From: Linnemannia schmuckeri | Taxonomy: Eukaryota > Mortierellomycota > Mortierellomycetes > Mortierellales > Mortierellaceae | Direction of reading: 5' to 3' | NCBI GenBank assembly: GCA_029449235.1 | Contig: JANATG010000016.1 | Location: 1,364,001-1,428,000, forward strand | Length of the DNA stretch: 64,000 bases | Shown here: positions 21,772 to 33,353 of the stretch, in pieces | Numbering within the stretch: position 1 is the first letter of the stretch | How the letters are laid out: each line of letters opens with the position of its first letter | Translations under genes and position numbers: made by a program | The notes under the pieces: model-generated | What the model was told of the DNA's origin: nothing | Seen by the model: the letters and a program-made list of their open reading frames with translations, nothing else | The model's database searches: none

Positions 21772-23685
21772 CTAACGCAGTAAACCGACGAAGCGCAGAG
21801 CATCGGCATTTCCTTGTTTGGCAGCCTTGAGGATCCACTCCTTAGCCTTTGTAGTATCTCTTGGCGTTCCGTTTCCATTGTAGTAGAGAACACCTAGGTC
21901 GCGCTGTCCATTTGAATCTCCTTGGTCGGCGGATTTTTGGTACCAGGCTATGGCTTGGGTGTAGTCTTGGGAAACGCCTTCACCCCCCTCATACAGCTTG
22001 CCTATCAAGTACTGAGCAGCGGCATCCCCTTGTTCGGCAGACTTAAGGAACAATTCTGCAGCCTTTGCAGAGTCTTTTGGAATTCCGTTTCCAAAGTAGT
22101 ATAGACAACCCAGACAGCGCTGTCCTTCCGAACTTCCCTGGTCGGCGGCTTTGCGGAACCATGTCATGGCTTGGGTGTAGTCCTGGGAAACGCCCTCGCC
22201 TCTCTCAAACAGTAGACCGACCAAGCACTGAGCTACAGCATTTCCTTGTATGGCGGCCTTGAGGAACCACTCTACGGCCTTCTCAAGATCTCTTGGCGTT
22301 CCATGTCCCTGGAAGTAGAGACCACCTAAAGCGCGCTGTCCATCCGCATCTCCTTGTTCGGCGGATTTACGGCACCATACCATGGCTTGGGTGTAGTCAT
22401 AGGGAACGCCTTCACCTCTCTCATACATCATGCCGATCAAGCACTGAGCATCGGCTTGTCCTTGTTCGGCAGCCTTAAGGAACCATTCCGCAGCCTTCAC
22501 ATGATCTTTTGGCGTTCCATATCCACGGTAATAGAGATGACCCAGATAGTACTGTCCATCCGGATCTCCTTGGTCGGCGGATTTGCGGAGCCAGGCCATG
22601 GCTTGAGTGTAGTCCTGGGAAACGCCTTTGCCCTGCTCATACAGCTTGCCAATGATTCGTTGAGCCTTGGCGTCTCCTTGTTTGGCGGACTCGAGGAACA
22701 ACTTTGTAGCCCTTGCAAGATCTTTTGGCGCCCCGTATCCATTGTAGTAAAGCACACCCAGGCAGCGCTGCCCATCTGGATCTCCTTGTTCGGCGGACTT
22801 GCGGTACCAGGCCATGGCTTGGGAGTAGTTCTTTTGTACACCTAGGCCACTATTGTACAGGTCGCCGATCCTGTGTTGAGCAGCGGCATGTTCTTGGTTG
22901 GCGGCCTTGAGATACCACATCATAGACTCGACATAATCACGGGATACACCACGACCTTCTTCATACATCACGCCGATATTGTATTGAGCCATAATGTGTC
23001 CTTGTTCGGCGGCCTTCCGAGACCAGATCATAGCCTGGGAGTACTCCTGAACGTCAAAGTACAAAACTCCAATGTTGTATTGTGCAGTAGAATCTCCTTG
23101 ATCGGCTGCTTCGCGGTGCTGGTCTATAGCCGCTTGGACATCATCTGGGACAACTTGGCCTTCCATATCCGCGCACATATCTCCAAGTGTTTCCTGAGAG
23201 ACATGATCTCCTGAATCGGCTCTCGCCGTCATGCTTGAAAGTTCTGGGGTGAGTGAGATAGGCGCGGGGGGAACTTCTTGTGAGACTGAGGAGTCAACTC
23301 GAACTAGTTGTTGATGTTGGGTCTCTTGCGCGTCAGCCGCCTCAATTAAAAGACGTCCCTCCCATCGAGTATCCTGCACCCTCTCACTCCATAAGCTAAC
23401 AGAAGATAAACATGAAAAAAGTTTAACATTATGCAAGCTTTAGGGTTAATTACGAGAACCTGTCATGTCAGCAAAAAATCGTTGAAAATCTAGGGGGGGG
23501 GGGGGGGCACAATGAAACGAGATAAAGCATACCTTCCAGCCTCGGATTCTGTGGGGACAATAAGGGGAGTGAAGGCGTGAGATGCTGTTGAGAGCACCTC
23601 AGACCATAAACTCGGGGCGTTTTTGTTGTCAAAAAAAGACACATTCTCGGTTGCGGCCTTGTCCCTATGAAGGCAGAAAGAGGTC

Positions 23686-23722
<37 letters not shown>

Positions 23723-24322
23723 CATCGTGCGATTAAATTAACACCCTCACAGCCTGGTAGTGTTTCATTAAAGCATTCAAGAAGACCATATCCTCTTTAC
23801 TAACCAAACCTCAATGTTTTTCTGGGTCAAGTCTCGAGAAGGTGGAGCTTTCCATGCTGTCACTAATGCCGAGGAGGCAGGATAGTGTGGCGTCATGTCT
23901 CCGGCCACAGCGACCTCAAAAGTCTTTTCAGACCGAGACCTAGGAGAGTCGTCATGAACACTATTGGCAGCAGAGGACAAAACCACGTCCAGAACTACGC
24001 CCGGGTAGTGCTTGATGCAGTGCGGCGTGATTCTAGAGTTGAGCAAACATAGCTTTAGCATATGAACCTTATTGCTATGCCTTAAACATACACTTTCATA
24101 TCATTTTAGGTACCTTATGCGGTTCGAATCTCTCATCATATTGACACAGACGCTGCCATTTTTGACGTATTTGGCCCCAGGAAAGACGTTTTCAATGTCC
24201 TCCCAGTAGACGACATGATGCTCATCGACATGATCGCAAGGGATTTCCTCAATATCCATGCTCCCAATCAAGCGAAATGATTGAGTGAGCTCCATTGCTG
24301 ACTCTGGGTGAATGTTTTGCAT
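21772..24322 (-). CDS. Sel1-repeat protein, 3 exons
   Basis: Proposed exons 24322-24114, 24032-23805, 23395-21772 (2061 nt, 686 residues), with phases consistent. The N-terminal ~145 residues form a separate module (IEEIPCDHVDEHHVVYWEDI, FPGAKYVKNG, HCIKHYPGVVLDVVL), followed by a variable linker. The rest is about a dozen 36-residue Sel1-like TPR units (patterns DYTQAMAWYRKSAEQGD and GQRxLGxLYYxGxG). Sel1 solenoids are alpha/alpha scaffolds for protein-protein contacts; partners are unknown. Intron 2 (23804-23396) contains a 13-14 bp poly-G run and a ~30 bp poly-A run. The start could also be the Met at 24295. The 3' end is truncated relative to what the downstream sequence implies. The last intron's acceptor is the least certain point. 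Confidence 0.75.
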
Positions 24323-24335
24323 GTAGATGATAGAG

Positions 24336-24540
24336 GAGACGGTGGGTTTGTGTAGGAGAGCGAAGGTGAGAGGAAACGGTGGGTTTGTGTAGGAAAGTAA
24401 AAATGAAGTGAATAGTTGAGATGGAAGAAAAGTTGGAATGAAAGAAATAAGATCTTGATTTGGGAACGGTGGGTTTTTGTAGGGAAGCAAAAGCGAGGGG
24501 AACAGCTGAAATAGAAGAAAGTTGGAGTGAAAGTGACAAA
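24336..24540 (+). repeat. diverged tandem repeat upstream of the Sel1 gene
   Basis: Three copies of a GGTGGGTTTGTGTAGGA-headed unit (near 24341, 24379, 24468) with purine-rich spacers, in the promoter-proximal region of the Sel1 gene. Confidence 0.6.
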
Positions 24541-24589
24541 ATTTTGGTTTTCTACTTCAAATTTGGCAGTCGATCCGTAGTCCTTGCCT

Positions 24590-24735
24590 TATGCTCTGCC
24601 TTTTGCTTAGCCTTTCGCTTTGCTGTATGCTATGCCTTGTGCTTTGCCGTATGCTTTACCTTTTGCTTTGCCTTTTGCTTTGCCGTATGCTTTGTCGTAT
24701 GCTTAGCCTTTTGCTTTGCCTTATACTTTACCTTG
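24590..24735 (+). repeat. ~12-bp degenerate minisatellite (CTTTGCCGTATG type)
   Basis: Repeated GCTTTGCC followed by GTAT or TTTT; about 12 units with substitutions. It produces a spurious Cys/Phe/Leu-rich ORF. Confidence 0.75.
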
Positions 24736-24876
24736 TTGTATCAACTCTTGCTTCGCTCTCAGGGACGCATGGTAATTTTGGAGTGATTAATATATTAATT
24801 ATAGTGACACAAGGAAAGTTTTCAGGGAACCGCGGAAAAATTCGACTCGGTTAATCTGACTTTCCCCCTCAGAGCT

Positions 24877-25831
24877 CAGACAGCCACTGTCAGATTAAGG
24901 TCGACGGAAGAAAAAAGAAATTTTTGGTGCCACTCATTTTTCTGATTTTTGTTATTTTGACAGGGGCGGTCAGAATAAAGAATAAAATAGAAGAGTAAAA
25001 ATGCCTGTCAGAATAAGGCACTTCTTTTTGACCGGTTAGCTGTCAAAAGGGTCCATTTGACCTGACTAGCTTGGGATGACCGGCGCCTTCAACAGACGCC
25101 GATCTTCCGGGCCTGCCATAAGAGGCGACATCGTATGAGCAAATCAAGGCAACGTCGTTTGACCTTTTGTGCCGTTATCAGACAAACCAAGCACTCTTAG
25201 GCACATACATTCATGGACTGATGCACACAATAAAGAATAGCCATGGAAGCAGGGCCATAGCAGCCATTACCCTCACTCACTCACTCACTCCCTTTTTTCC
25301 TTCTTCTTTTGCTGCTTTTCTCAGCTGCTCTAATTCTCTCCTGCTTTATTCTTGTACTCTTGCTGTCTTGCTCTTCCCTTCTTTATTTGCTCCTTCCCAC
25401 TATTAACCACGCAAAAAAAGAAACGAAGGAAGGAGGATTAATTAAAGAGACATGGATAGAGACTGACAGAAAGAAATAGAAGGCGGAGGACACGATCGGT
25501 GCCTGGTTGCTCTGTGCATGCTCTTGGACGAAGTCCTTTGCTGTCTGTTTACTTTGATCCTGTGCCTTTGTCCGAGTTTCTGCCTCTCTTCGTTTCCTCG
25601 TCCTTTATTTCCTTGCTTGTTACAAAATAGACAGAACGCCAGTCAGGTCAAATGGACCCTTTTGACAGCTAACCGGTCAAAAAGAAGTGCCTTATTCTGA
25701 CAGGCATTTTTACTCTTCTATTTTATTCTTTATTCTGACCGCCCCTGTCAAAATAACAAAAATCAGAAAAATGAGTGGCACCAAAAATTTCTTTTTTCTT
25801 CCGTCAACCCTAATCTGACAGTGGCTGTCTG
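24877..25831. mobile_element. 955 bp foldback-type element with ~193 bp terminal inverted repeats
   Basis: 24877-25069 and 25639-25831 are near-perfect inverted copies (only a handful of differences, e.g. AAGGTCGACGG versus AGGGTTGACGG). Both begin CAGACAGCCACTGTCAG. The 570 bp interior has no coding capacity. This looks like a non-autonomous DNA transposon (MITE/foldback). The right end abuts the solo LTR: the LTR's target duplication starts at the next base. I see no clear target duplication for the element itself. Confidence 0.85.
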
Positions 25832-25835
25832 ACGG

Positions 25836-26220
25836 TGTTACTCAGGGAGAGGGTCGAAGGCCAGAGTTATAGGACCGCTGTTAAGCCCTCAATTGGTACG
25901 GGGTAGTGATAGTAATGTCCTAATGGAACCACACGAAACAATATACTGTAACGCGCCAACGAAACTCTTGTCAGTATTGCTCTCGTCCAAGAAGTGATGT
26001 GTAAAAGGACCTTCTATTCATAATATCAAAGAGGGGGTTTGTACCTGTAACGCGCCAACGAAACTCTTGTCAGTATTGCTCTCGTCCAAGAAGTGATGTG
26101 TAAAAGGACAAAGAGCAGACAAGAGGGCTGGGCGCACTACTAATACTATGTCTACAAAGAATATGACTGCTAATCTAAGGCATCGCCACCGCTGCCTAGC
26201 CGCCACCTTATTTTGCAACA
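25836..26220 (+). mobile_element. solo LTR, 385 bp, copy 1
   Basis: Begins TGTTACTC and ends GCAACA (TG...CA with short inverted ends), flanked by ACGG at 25832-25835 and 26221-26224 (4 bp target duplication). It is the same length as, and nearly identical to, the copy at 33354-33738. Inside is a direct duplication of a ~60 bp block (cgccaacgaaactcttgtca...) near 25953 and 26049. No retrotransposon body with its own second LTR is present, hence solo. Confidence 0.85.
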
Positions 26221-26672
26221 ACGGGGACAGTCAGGTCTTTTTCGGAAAAATTTAAGGATATGGTAGGACAAAACAATCGTATGTCTTTCTTGGAATCGGC
26301 ACAACAGCGAACAGCAGTTTTGCTCTCTCGTGCATGCTCTTGCAAGGATAACTGGGTGGCTGGCTTGTGGCAGCCAGGCGTGCATAGCGACATTGCTTTT
26401 TGACCCTTTAATGTCATCTCATTTAATCCTTGCTTTGAGCGGAAAATCGGGGTCACGTCGTTGATGCTTTGTTCACTTGCTATTATTCTTCCTAACCAGG
26501 GACTCTATCTGTGTGTATCTTTCTTTTTATTTATGACCGAAAAAAAAAAAAAAAAAAAGATGATTGCTGTGCAACAAACAACAACAAAAGGGGCTCCAGG
26601 TGATCGCTTGATCTCTATCTTTCTTTTTCACGGCCGGAACACTCTCCCCATACCTTTGAACGATCCTCCCCC
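26221..26672. other. leader of the DIRS-like remnant
   Basis: No gene seen. An A16-18 run at about 26541 and a T/C-rich stretch precede the gag-like frame. Confidence 0.4.
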
Positions 26673-27617
26673 ATGTCCGATGCCCCCTTTTCAGCTACCC
26701 CCGATGTCGATATCGACATTCATGCAATCCTTGGCCTTATGTAGGAGCAGATGCAGCAACAGCACGCATTTATGCAGCAACAACAGGCCCTTCTTCAGCA
26801 GCAACAAGACAGGATCCAGCAACTGGAATCTCTTAACTTTGAGCAAGACGGCAAGGTGGTCTACAAAAACTCTCGAGCCACCACTCTCAAGCTATACCAG
26901 GAACTCATCGACGCTTATCCAGCCATCGCGGAACCCAAGTCCATTGATTTTGAGCTCCCCAAGAATCATGAGGTTTCCAACTGGAACAACTTCCACAACA
27001 CCGAAGGTATGAAGTACAAGCCTCCCCCCGTTTTGCAGCACTCCAAGGTGTCCCTCACAGACCTAGCCAAGCGACACGAACGGGATCTGGTATCGATCCA
27101 AGGATCTTTGGCGCACACGACCCGGTTCTACGACACGTGCGCCCACGAGATTGTTGACAATGGAGAATCCGACTCAGAACTGGGCAAGCGGATGCTCAGT
27201 TTCCCCAACACAGTGTGCATCTCTACAGCTTATGATGCTTCCAGGATCAGTCGGATGCGAGAGAGCCTTTACCTTGATGAACTTGGCATCAAGCATGGCA
27301 ACGACAAGGAGGAATCTCTTTTCACTTTGGAATCACTGGCTGCCAAAAAAGCAGCCGCTGATCTAATTCGGAAGATATACAAGAAGTACAAACCTCCAAA
27401 GGACAAGACCAAGAAACCTGACAACAAGACCAGCAAAGACAGGTCAGGATCAGGCGACAAACCCAAGGACAAGCAGTTTGGCAAACAGCAACCCAAGAAC
27501 AAGTCAGGATATAAATCCAACAGCGGCAAGTCGGATTATATCATAAATCGGATGGAGACAAGTCTGGTGGCAAGCCTTGGAACAAGTCTGGCGGCGGACA
27601 AGGCAAGAAGCAGCTAG
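26673..27617 (+). pseudogene. gag-like ORF of a DIRS-type retroelement, one internal stop
   Basis: ATG at 26673, TAG at codon 24 (26742-26744), then open to 27617 (~290 residues). After the stop: a Gln-rich coiled coil (MQQQHAFMQQQQALLQQQQD), a globular part (KNSRATTLKLYQELIDAYP...), and a Lys/Gly/Ser-rich basic tail. Such Gln-coil plus basic-tail proteins precede the RT in DIRS-like elements; no CCHC knuckle is seen. The upstream stop suggests decay, though translation could start at the internal Met. Confidence 0.6.
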
Positions 27618-28270
27618 ACTAAGGAGACGACGGCGAGAAGTCGGATTAGTAGGAGGTCGGCTTCTCCAGTTCCGGGAGGCATGGAGGGAGATGACGGATT
27701 CAACCTGGATCAGCAACATCGTTCAATTGGGTTACAGCATTCTCTTCAATCAACCTCCACTACTACGCCTACCACCACTGCACGATCCGTCCAATTCGCC
27801 GGAGGAACGGATAGCCATAGACGTAGAGATCCGCTCTTTATTACAAAAACAGCCTATAGAAGAACGCAGCGGGATGGGATTTTATAATCGCATTTTCGCA
27901 ATCCCCAAGAAGACAGGAGACCTACGCCCTGTCTTGAACCTGCGCCCTCTCAACCAATTTTTGACAGCACCCAAATTCAAAATGGAGACCCTCACCAATA
28001 ATTGCAGAATGCTAAAACCCAACGACGGACTTCCGAATATCGACCTCAGCAACGCATTCCTACACGTGGCGGTACACCCGGCATCCCGCAAGTGCCTTCG
28101 GTTCAGATGGAGAGCAGCATCGTGCCAGTTCCAAACTCTGCCTTTCGGACTTTCACTTTCCCCCTTCGTATTCAAAAAGATCGTTCGCCCGATTCTCAAG
28201 TGGGCAAGGGAGAAGGAGATCAGGATCTTGGTATATCTCGACGATATCCTTATCACAGCCAGGACCAAGG
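27617..28270 (+). pseudogene. reverse transcriptase fragment, DIRS-like, 3'-truncated
   Basis: Continuous frame with GGRLLQFREAWREMT, FYNRIFAIPKKTGDLRPVLN, MLKPNDGLPNIDLSNAFLHV, the FGLSLSPFVFKKIVRP box and the catalytic YLDDILI at about 28229-28249. Residue order matches RT motifs 1-5 in the DIRS lineage. The frame ends just after YLDD, where the sequence switches to a Tc1-like transposase; no RNase H, methylase or tyrosine recombinase remains. Confidence 0.75.
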
Positions 28271-29160
28271 AGGCAGGCCACGCAAGCTCACCATTAGGGA
28301 TGCAGAGATGGCGCGTCTGTTTCTGAAGCGAAAGAAAGCTCGGTCGGCGCCCAAGGCAACAAATTACTCAACGAACGACTTGCCGAGCTACCGTCAGCCC
28401 AATCGGTTCGTTGTGCTCTCAGAGATATCGGCATGTACTGCGGTAAGAAAGCCAGGCGCCCTGCATTGAAGCCGCAGCAAAAGAGAGCGCGCAGACGCTT
28501 TAGATTAAATACCAAGAATAAATTTTGGAAAACTGGAAAAGAGTTGTCTTTCCCAACGAATCCAAGTTCAACAGGTTCTGCTCAGATAGCATGCAGTATT
28601 TCTGGGACGATAGCCCTGAATCTCTTTCTCCGCGCAAAGTGGTGGGAACCGTCAAGTGTGGCGGTGGCAACGTTAAGGTATAGTCATGTTTCTCTTGACA
28701 AGGACCAGGATACATCGTAATAATTGACGACACTATGGACGCCGAGCTATACAAGAAGCTCTTACAGGAGGATCTACAGGCATCGGTGAACGAGTGGCGC
28801 ATGTGGCCGGGCGAATTCGTCTTCCAGCACGATAACCCCAAGCACACGCCCACGCCCGTTAAGGATTATTTGCGATCAGTTCATCTCACCGAGGAAGAGG
28901 GCACTCTTCTGACTTGGCCAGCGCGATCCCCTGACCTCAATTCTATTGAACAAATGTGGTCTGAGCTCGACAGGCGCCACGCGGCCTATCCAGAGTACCC
29001 CAAAAGCTGTAATGAGCTCTGGGAACGAATTGCCAAGGAGTGGTATGAGATTCCCCTTCAGTTCTGTCAAACACTTATCACCAGCATGCACTCTCGGCTC
29101 GCCACTGTTCACCGTGTCAAAGGCGGCAACACAAATTACTGGTTAGGTCGCTTAGCGTGA
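28271..29160 (+). pseudogene. Tc1-family transposase, 5'-truncated and frameshifted
   Basis: In shifting frames: GRPRKLTIRDAEMARLFLKR (HTH part), MYCGKKARRPALKPQQKRAR, an ESKFNRF block, a YFWDDSPESLSPRK block, then one long frame from about 28735 to 29160 with EFVFQHDNPKHT, WPARSPDLNSIEQMWSELD and a terminal GNTNYW. HDN and SPDLNSIE mark the second Asp and the Glu of the DDE triad. Several frame breaks at 28330-28740 and the missing N-terminus make it inactive. It is joined directly to the RT fragment. Confidence 0.8.
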
Positions 29161-29452
29161 GCAAATCTTTGACGAGTCATCGTCTATATCTTAGCTTACA
29201 AAACTGAGCAATTTAGTTATCACATGCAAATTCGTATTACGCCAAATGAACAGCTCCAGATAGCTCCGCCTTGCAGCAGTGCAGAAGGGGTTCGACATTG
29301 CTTAGTAATCAACTGAAAAAGGATTGGTGTCAAAGCTTTGATCACGAAGATAGCTACCTTGCAAGACAACAGCTGGCAGACTATACTCTGTTTTGGTAGC
29401 CAGTGTACCGCACACAAAGCAAGCTCGTTGTATATAGGGCGAAGGTTATAGC

Positions 29453-29562
29453 AATAGAGAAGCTATATGGCTAATAGAGAAGCTATATGGCTAATAGAGA
29501 AGCTATATGGCTAATAGAGAAGCTATATGGCTAATAGAGAAGCTATATGGCTAATAGAGAAG
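29453..29562 (+). repeat. 20-bp tandem repeat, ~5.5 copies
   Basis: Unit AATAGAGAAGCTATATGGCT repeated without a visible mismatch, i.e. recently expanded. Confidence 0.92.
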
Positions 29563-31028
29563 CAGTTACATCTGCAATGGGTGGATGGCAAAAACATATA
29601 TAGGGAAAAAAGTCAAGTTTTCCGTCGCATCCATTATTGAATCTTTCGCTTCGCCATGGACCTCACTGATATGCTCCTCCAATGTATTGCCCGAGAAAAC
29701 TCGGGTTGTTTCTGTTCTGCCAATCCAACTCTTAGACACATTCCCGTATCGGAGAATGGTGCTATATATTGACGAGACTGTTGCTGTTGCTTCCCGGTTC
29801 ACCCTCCATGTCCATGGCTTTTGTGTTGTTTTGATAGTGATTCCTTGCACCCTACCAATAAGTCTACCTACATGTTGAAAGGTTCGTTTCGATCTGCAAC
29901 GATCCCATTCAACCTTTGTTGCAATCCATGCAACAGGCCGTCATGCTTTAAAAGTGGCATAAGGGTGGCGAAGAAGCATCAAAACATAAGGTATAAAAGG
30001 AGTAAAGTACGATTGTAGGTCAAGAGGTGTTTATTTCTGGCAGACAACCCTGAGTAGCTTTTTCTATCGTACCATATCGTCCTTGTATTTTGAGGCAAAA
30101 CAAAAAAAATGGTTAAATGGGACTGGAAAATGCGACGTAGCAACCAGCTGCATGGAGTAAACGTACCACAAATAATTCAAGGAAAAAAAAAAATGTCACG
30201 TGAGGTTCGATTGGTCGCCACAAAATTTCCTCAATTCCCGACGAGGATGTTCACCTTCAGCATTGGAGGGGACCACTCGCTATGTCCATCTTTGGGCGAC
30301 AAATCTTCGCCCATCATCCACCGTCCAGACATAGAGACCGATTCCGCCTATTCCTTTGTTCTGGTCAGACCCATGAACTTCGCCTGTTACGAAAATTCCC
30401 TTTTTTGTAAGGTCTTTCTTACCAGCACAATCGATGAGCCGATCACAACTGCGTAAGCCAGTTGGAAGGTGCGTCACGGTCAACTGACAGAGGAACGATG
30501 GACGAGTAGACACGATCCGGTCAAAGTTCAACTCGAGGGCTCTGGCTGTCAAAATCAATTGACATCATTTGGTGACGTTTGTGCGCAGAGGCGGCGTGGT
30601 TTGGGACGGCGTGATTTTAACTTTATTTGTGAAAGGACGGAGGGTTTGTTTTGACACAAACGTTCAAAAGATCTATGTGCCAGGTAAACGTGCAGGCCAC
30701 ACTTCATTATCCTCCCGTCCTTCTCGAGACGTAAGAATCAATGTGACAAAATTTGTTGATTTGTCGGTAAAATGGTTCCACCCTCTCTCTCTCTGCCTTC
30801 AACGACTCAGATGGTTCTTTGCAACTGTCGTCTTGAGAGCCTTGTTTGACTGCGCTGTGATGCCTTTCTACATGCACCGCAAAAAAACAAATCTTTTGAA
30901 ATATTATAAAAAGGGAGGAGGGATGATTTTCTTTTTTTTTAAATCATACTTTAGCTCAATAACAAAATCGTCAAAAAAAGCAATCCAACAACTGTCTCTC
31001 TCTCTCTTTCTCTCTCGAAAAATTAACA
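29563..31028. other. no confident gene
   Basis: A 94-codon open stretch on the minus strand (29850-29566) has mixed composition but no recognisable motif, start context or partner exon. The rest is AT-rich. 30900-31028 with its TCTC-rich run is likely the leader of the oxidoreductase gene. Confidence 0.4.
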
Positions 31029-32463
31029 ATGACCATCGCCCAGAACATCCGTACCAACACCCGCGTCATTCGCGCTAGCTATGCGGACAAGAACAGGGTC
31101 ACTCAAGCCCAGTTCCGCGTTGAGACCGAGGAAATCGATCTGAACTCGGTCAAACCTGGCGGAATCATCCTCCGCAACCTCTACCTCTCTCTTGACCCTT
31201 GTAAGTAGCATCTAATTTGAGAGCGCCGGCCTTCGAAAATATTGTTGCCTTTGTCGAATACTCTAACGGTGCAGACATTAACTAACTTTTTTGTTGCTGT
31301 TGTTAATCCAAAAATTAGACGTTCGACTCACTCTGGATTCGGAAGGAAACGAAGCCACCGCTCCTATGCGCGTCCTGAACGTGCCCTTTTACGGCCTCGG
31401 TGTTGCTGAGGTGGTCGCCTCGGGCACGGACAAGTATCCCGTGGGCACTCTGATCACCGCCAACACTGGATATGAGAAGTATACGGTCTTTGAGTACGCC
31501 GATAACCCGTACAACTTTATCCGCGTCCTGCCCGCCCATGCTCGCGATGAGTCGACCGGCGTAGGACTCTATAACTACATATCCGCGCTGGGAATGCCAG
31601 GATTGACCGCGCTTGCTGTAAGCTTTTGTCTTTTTGGCCTAACAAGCTTTCTCCGCGAAGATACAGCCCCTTGATAACAGCGCGAAACATTGCTGATTTT
31701 TTGTTTGTACATGCATGGTACTCATAAATATCTCTATATTTTTGCCGTTTACAGGGACTCAAGGTCATGGGCGTTGAGGCAGGAAAGACCATCTTTATCG
31801 GATCTGCCGCTGGAGGAGTTGGTCAGCTTGTGGGCCAGTTCGCCAAGGCCCAGGGTCTGCACGTTATCGGATCAGGTATGGATATGTTGTAAAATGCAAA
31901 CCGCAACAAAAAAAAAGGATTACGGTGAAAACAATCGAGTTCTTTCTTCTCACATTTGTTTTCTATCTGTATATGCCCGACTCTTAGCCGGTTCCGAGGA
32001 GAAAGTCAACTATGTTGTCAACAAGCTAGGCTTTGACGGCGCCTTCAACTACAAGACCGAAACCACCCGCGCCGCCCTGGCCCGCCTCGCTCCTAAGGGT
32101 ATCGACTACTTCTATGACACTATTGGAGGCGAGACCCTGGAAATAGTGGTGGATCTCATCAACGAGAAGGGTCACATCCTGTCGATCGGGATGTTGTCGC
32201 AGGAGAATGGCAAGGAGGGGTACCCGATCCGAAACCTGAATCTACTCGCGCCCAAGGGCGCAACGATCCATGGATTTATCTATTATCACCATTTGCACTA
32301 CTTTGGGGAACTGGATGAGACGGTGCGTCCTCTTTTAGAGCGCGGGGAGATTGAGTACAGACAGCAGGTGTTTGACGGAATCGAGAACGCGCCGGAGCAT
32401 TTTATCAACATGCTGGATGGCAAGTACGCGGGCAAGGTTGCGATCAAGATTGCAGATCTTTGA
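31029..32463 (+). CDS. zinc-independent MDR oxidoreductase (prostaglandin/alkenal reductase-like), 4 exons
   Basis: Exons 31029-31200, 31319-31617, 31755-31875, 31988-32463 (1068 nt, 355 residues), all GT-AG with matching phases. It belongs to the medium-chain dehydrogenase/reductase superfamily: N-terminal GroES-like half (NLYLSLDPYVRL, PFYGLGVAEVVASG), then a Rossmann half with FIGSAAGGVGQLVGQFAKAQ near residue 170, and DYFYDTIGGETLE. The LSLDPYVR and GGVGQLVGQ pattern fits the leukotriene-B4 12-hydroxydehydrogenase / NADP-dependent alkenal double-bond reductase group, which reduces C=C bonds of enals and enones with NADPH in the cytosol, without catalytic zinc. Substrate cannot be told from sequence. 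Converges with the hypothetical gene at 32555-33341. Confidence 0.92.
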
Positions 32464-32554
32464 AAAGGAAATTGTATAGCAGGAATACTCTAATAAATCC
32501 CATTTCTCTATTGAGAAATTCTAGTCATATATCCTTTTTACAGTATTTGTGCTA

Positions 32555-33341
32555 CTATCTCAAGAACGTCGTCAACAGATCCCGACACTTCGTCTCCAGC
32601 CAGATCAGTGCTTCGATCTCATACACGTCACCCACATCCATCCATCGCAGCCGCGGCAGTACCTTCAGCAGAGCCGTCAGGTCTTCGGACGTTAGTCTCT
32701 TGGTCAGACGCGGGAGATCGATACTCTCCGGAAATGGGTAGTACAGCGATTGCATAGTTGCTCCTCCCTCGGGCTCCTCTGGCGAAACAGAAGAAGAGCA
32801 GCAAGGCAGCGGCCGGAGGACCACACCACCTCCGAGACTCTGCGGCCCCAGCAGCGCCTCCAGGAATAGATCCCGGCCCATGATGGCCAGCGCCCGGATA
32901 TAGTGCAGTGTACTCAGTCGTTCAAAGAGTTTGTGGTTCGTCGCGGCATTGTACAGATTCAGGGCGTTCAGACACAGTATCCGCAGGGTCTCGCGGTACG
33001 CCCGCGGTGTTAACAACTTGATTCTTTTATAACCCTCTTCATGTATATGAAGAAGCCGTACCTCCCCAGCATTCTTGCACCAACACACATCTGATCATAC
33101 ATTAATCCTCTAGACTTGCAACAGCACTCATTACATCCGCAATAACTTCTGCAAAAACCGTCGCAAGAGTTGCCACTCGAACGATCTTTCTCACTGAATC
33201 CTCGCAAGAGCGCCACAGACGCCTAGCAAGAACGCTCACGGGAACCCTCACAAGAAGATCTGCACACACCTGCACATCCTTGACCAGACTCTGGTAAGGC
33301 AATACAACAGGAATTTTACGATTATACTTAAAGGGTAGCAT
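32555..33341 (-). CDS. hypothetical protein, probably LRR/F-box-like C-terminal part, structure uncertain
   Basis: Two open blocks on the minus strand: 33341-33102 (79 codons, PYQSLVKDVQVCADLLVRVP) and 33088-32555 (177 codons, with RETLRILCLNALNLYNAA, LHYIRALAIMGRDLF and RLTSEDLTALLKVLPRLRWM). The second block's spaced leucines resemble irregular leucine-rich repeats, as in fungal F-box proteins. An intron probably joins them but I could not fix its borders. A solo LTR begins only 13 bp before the first ATG, so the gene may have lost its true 5' end or promoter. Could be a pseudogene. Confidence 0.4.
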
Positions 33342-33353
33342 TGCTTTTCATAC

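Noticed and set aside
22354..23214. + strand ORFs with repeated LFGGL patterns
   Set aside because: Antisense of the Sel1 repeat array; periodicity is inherited from it.
24460..24854. Cys/Phe/Leu-rich + ORFs
   Set aside because: Translation of a degenerate 12-bp minisatellite.
26673..29160. one single retroelement between LTR copy 1 and LTR copy 2
   Set aside because: Each LTR has its own distinct 4 bp target duplication, and the coding remnants are DIRS-like and Tc1-like, so the LTRs are independent solo copies.
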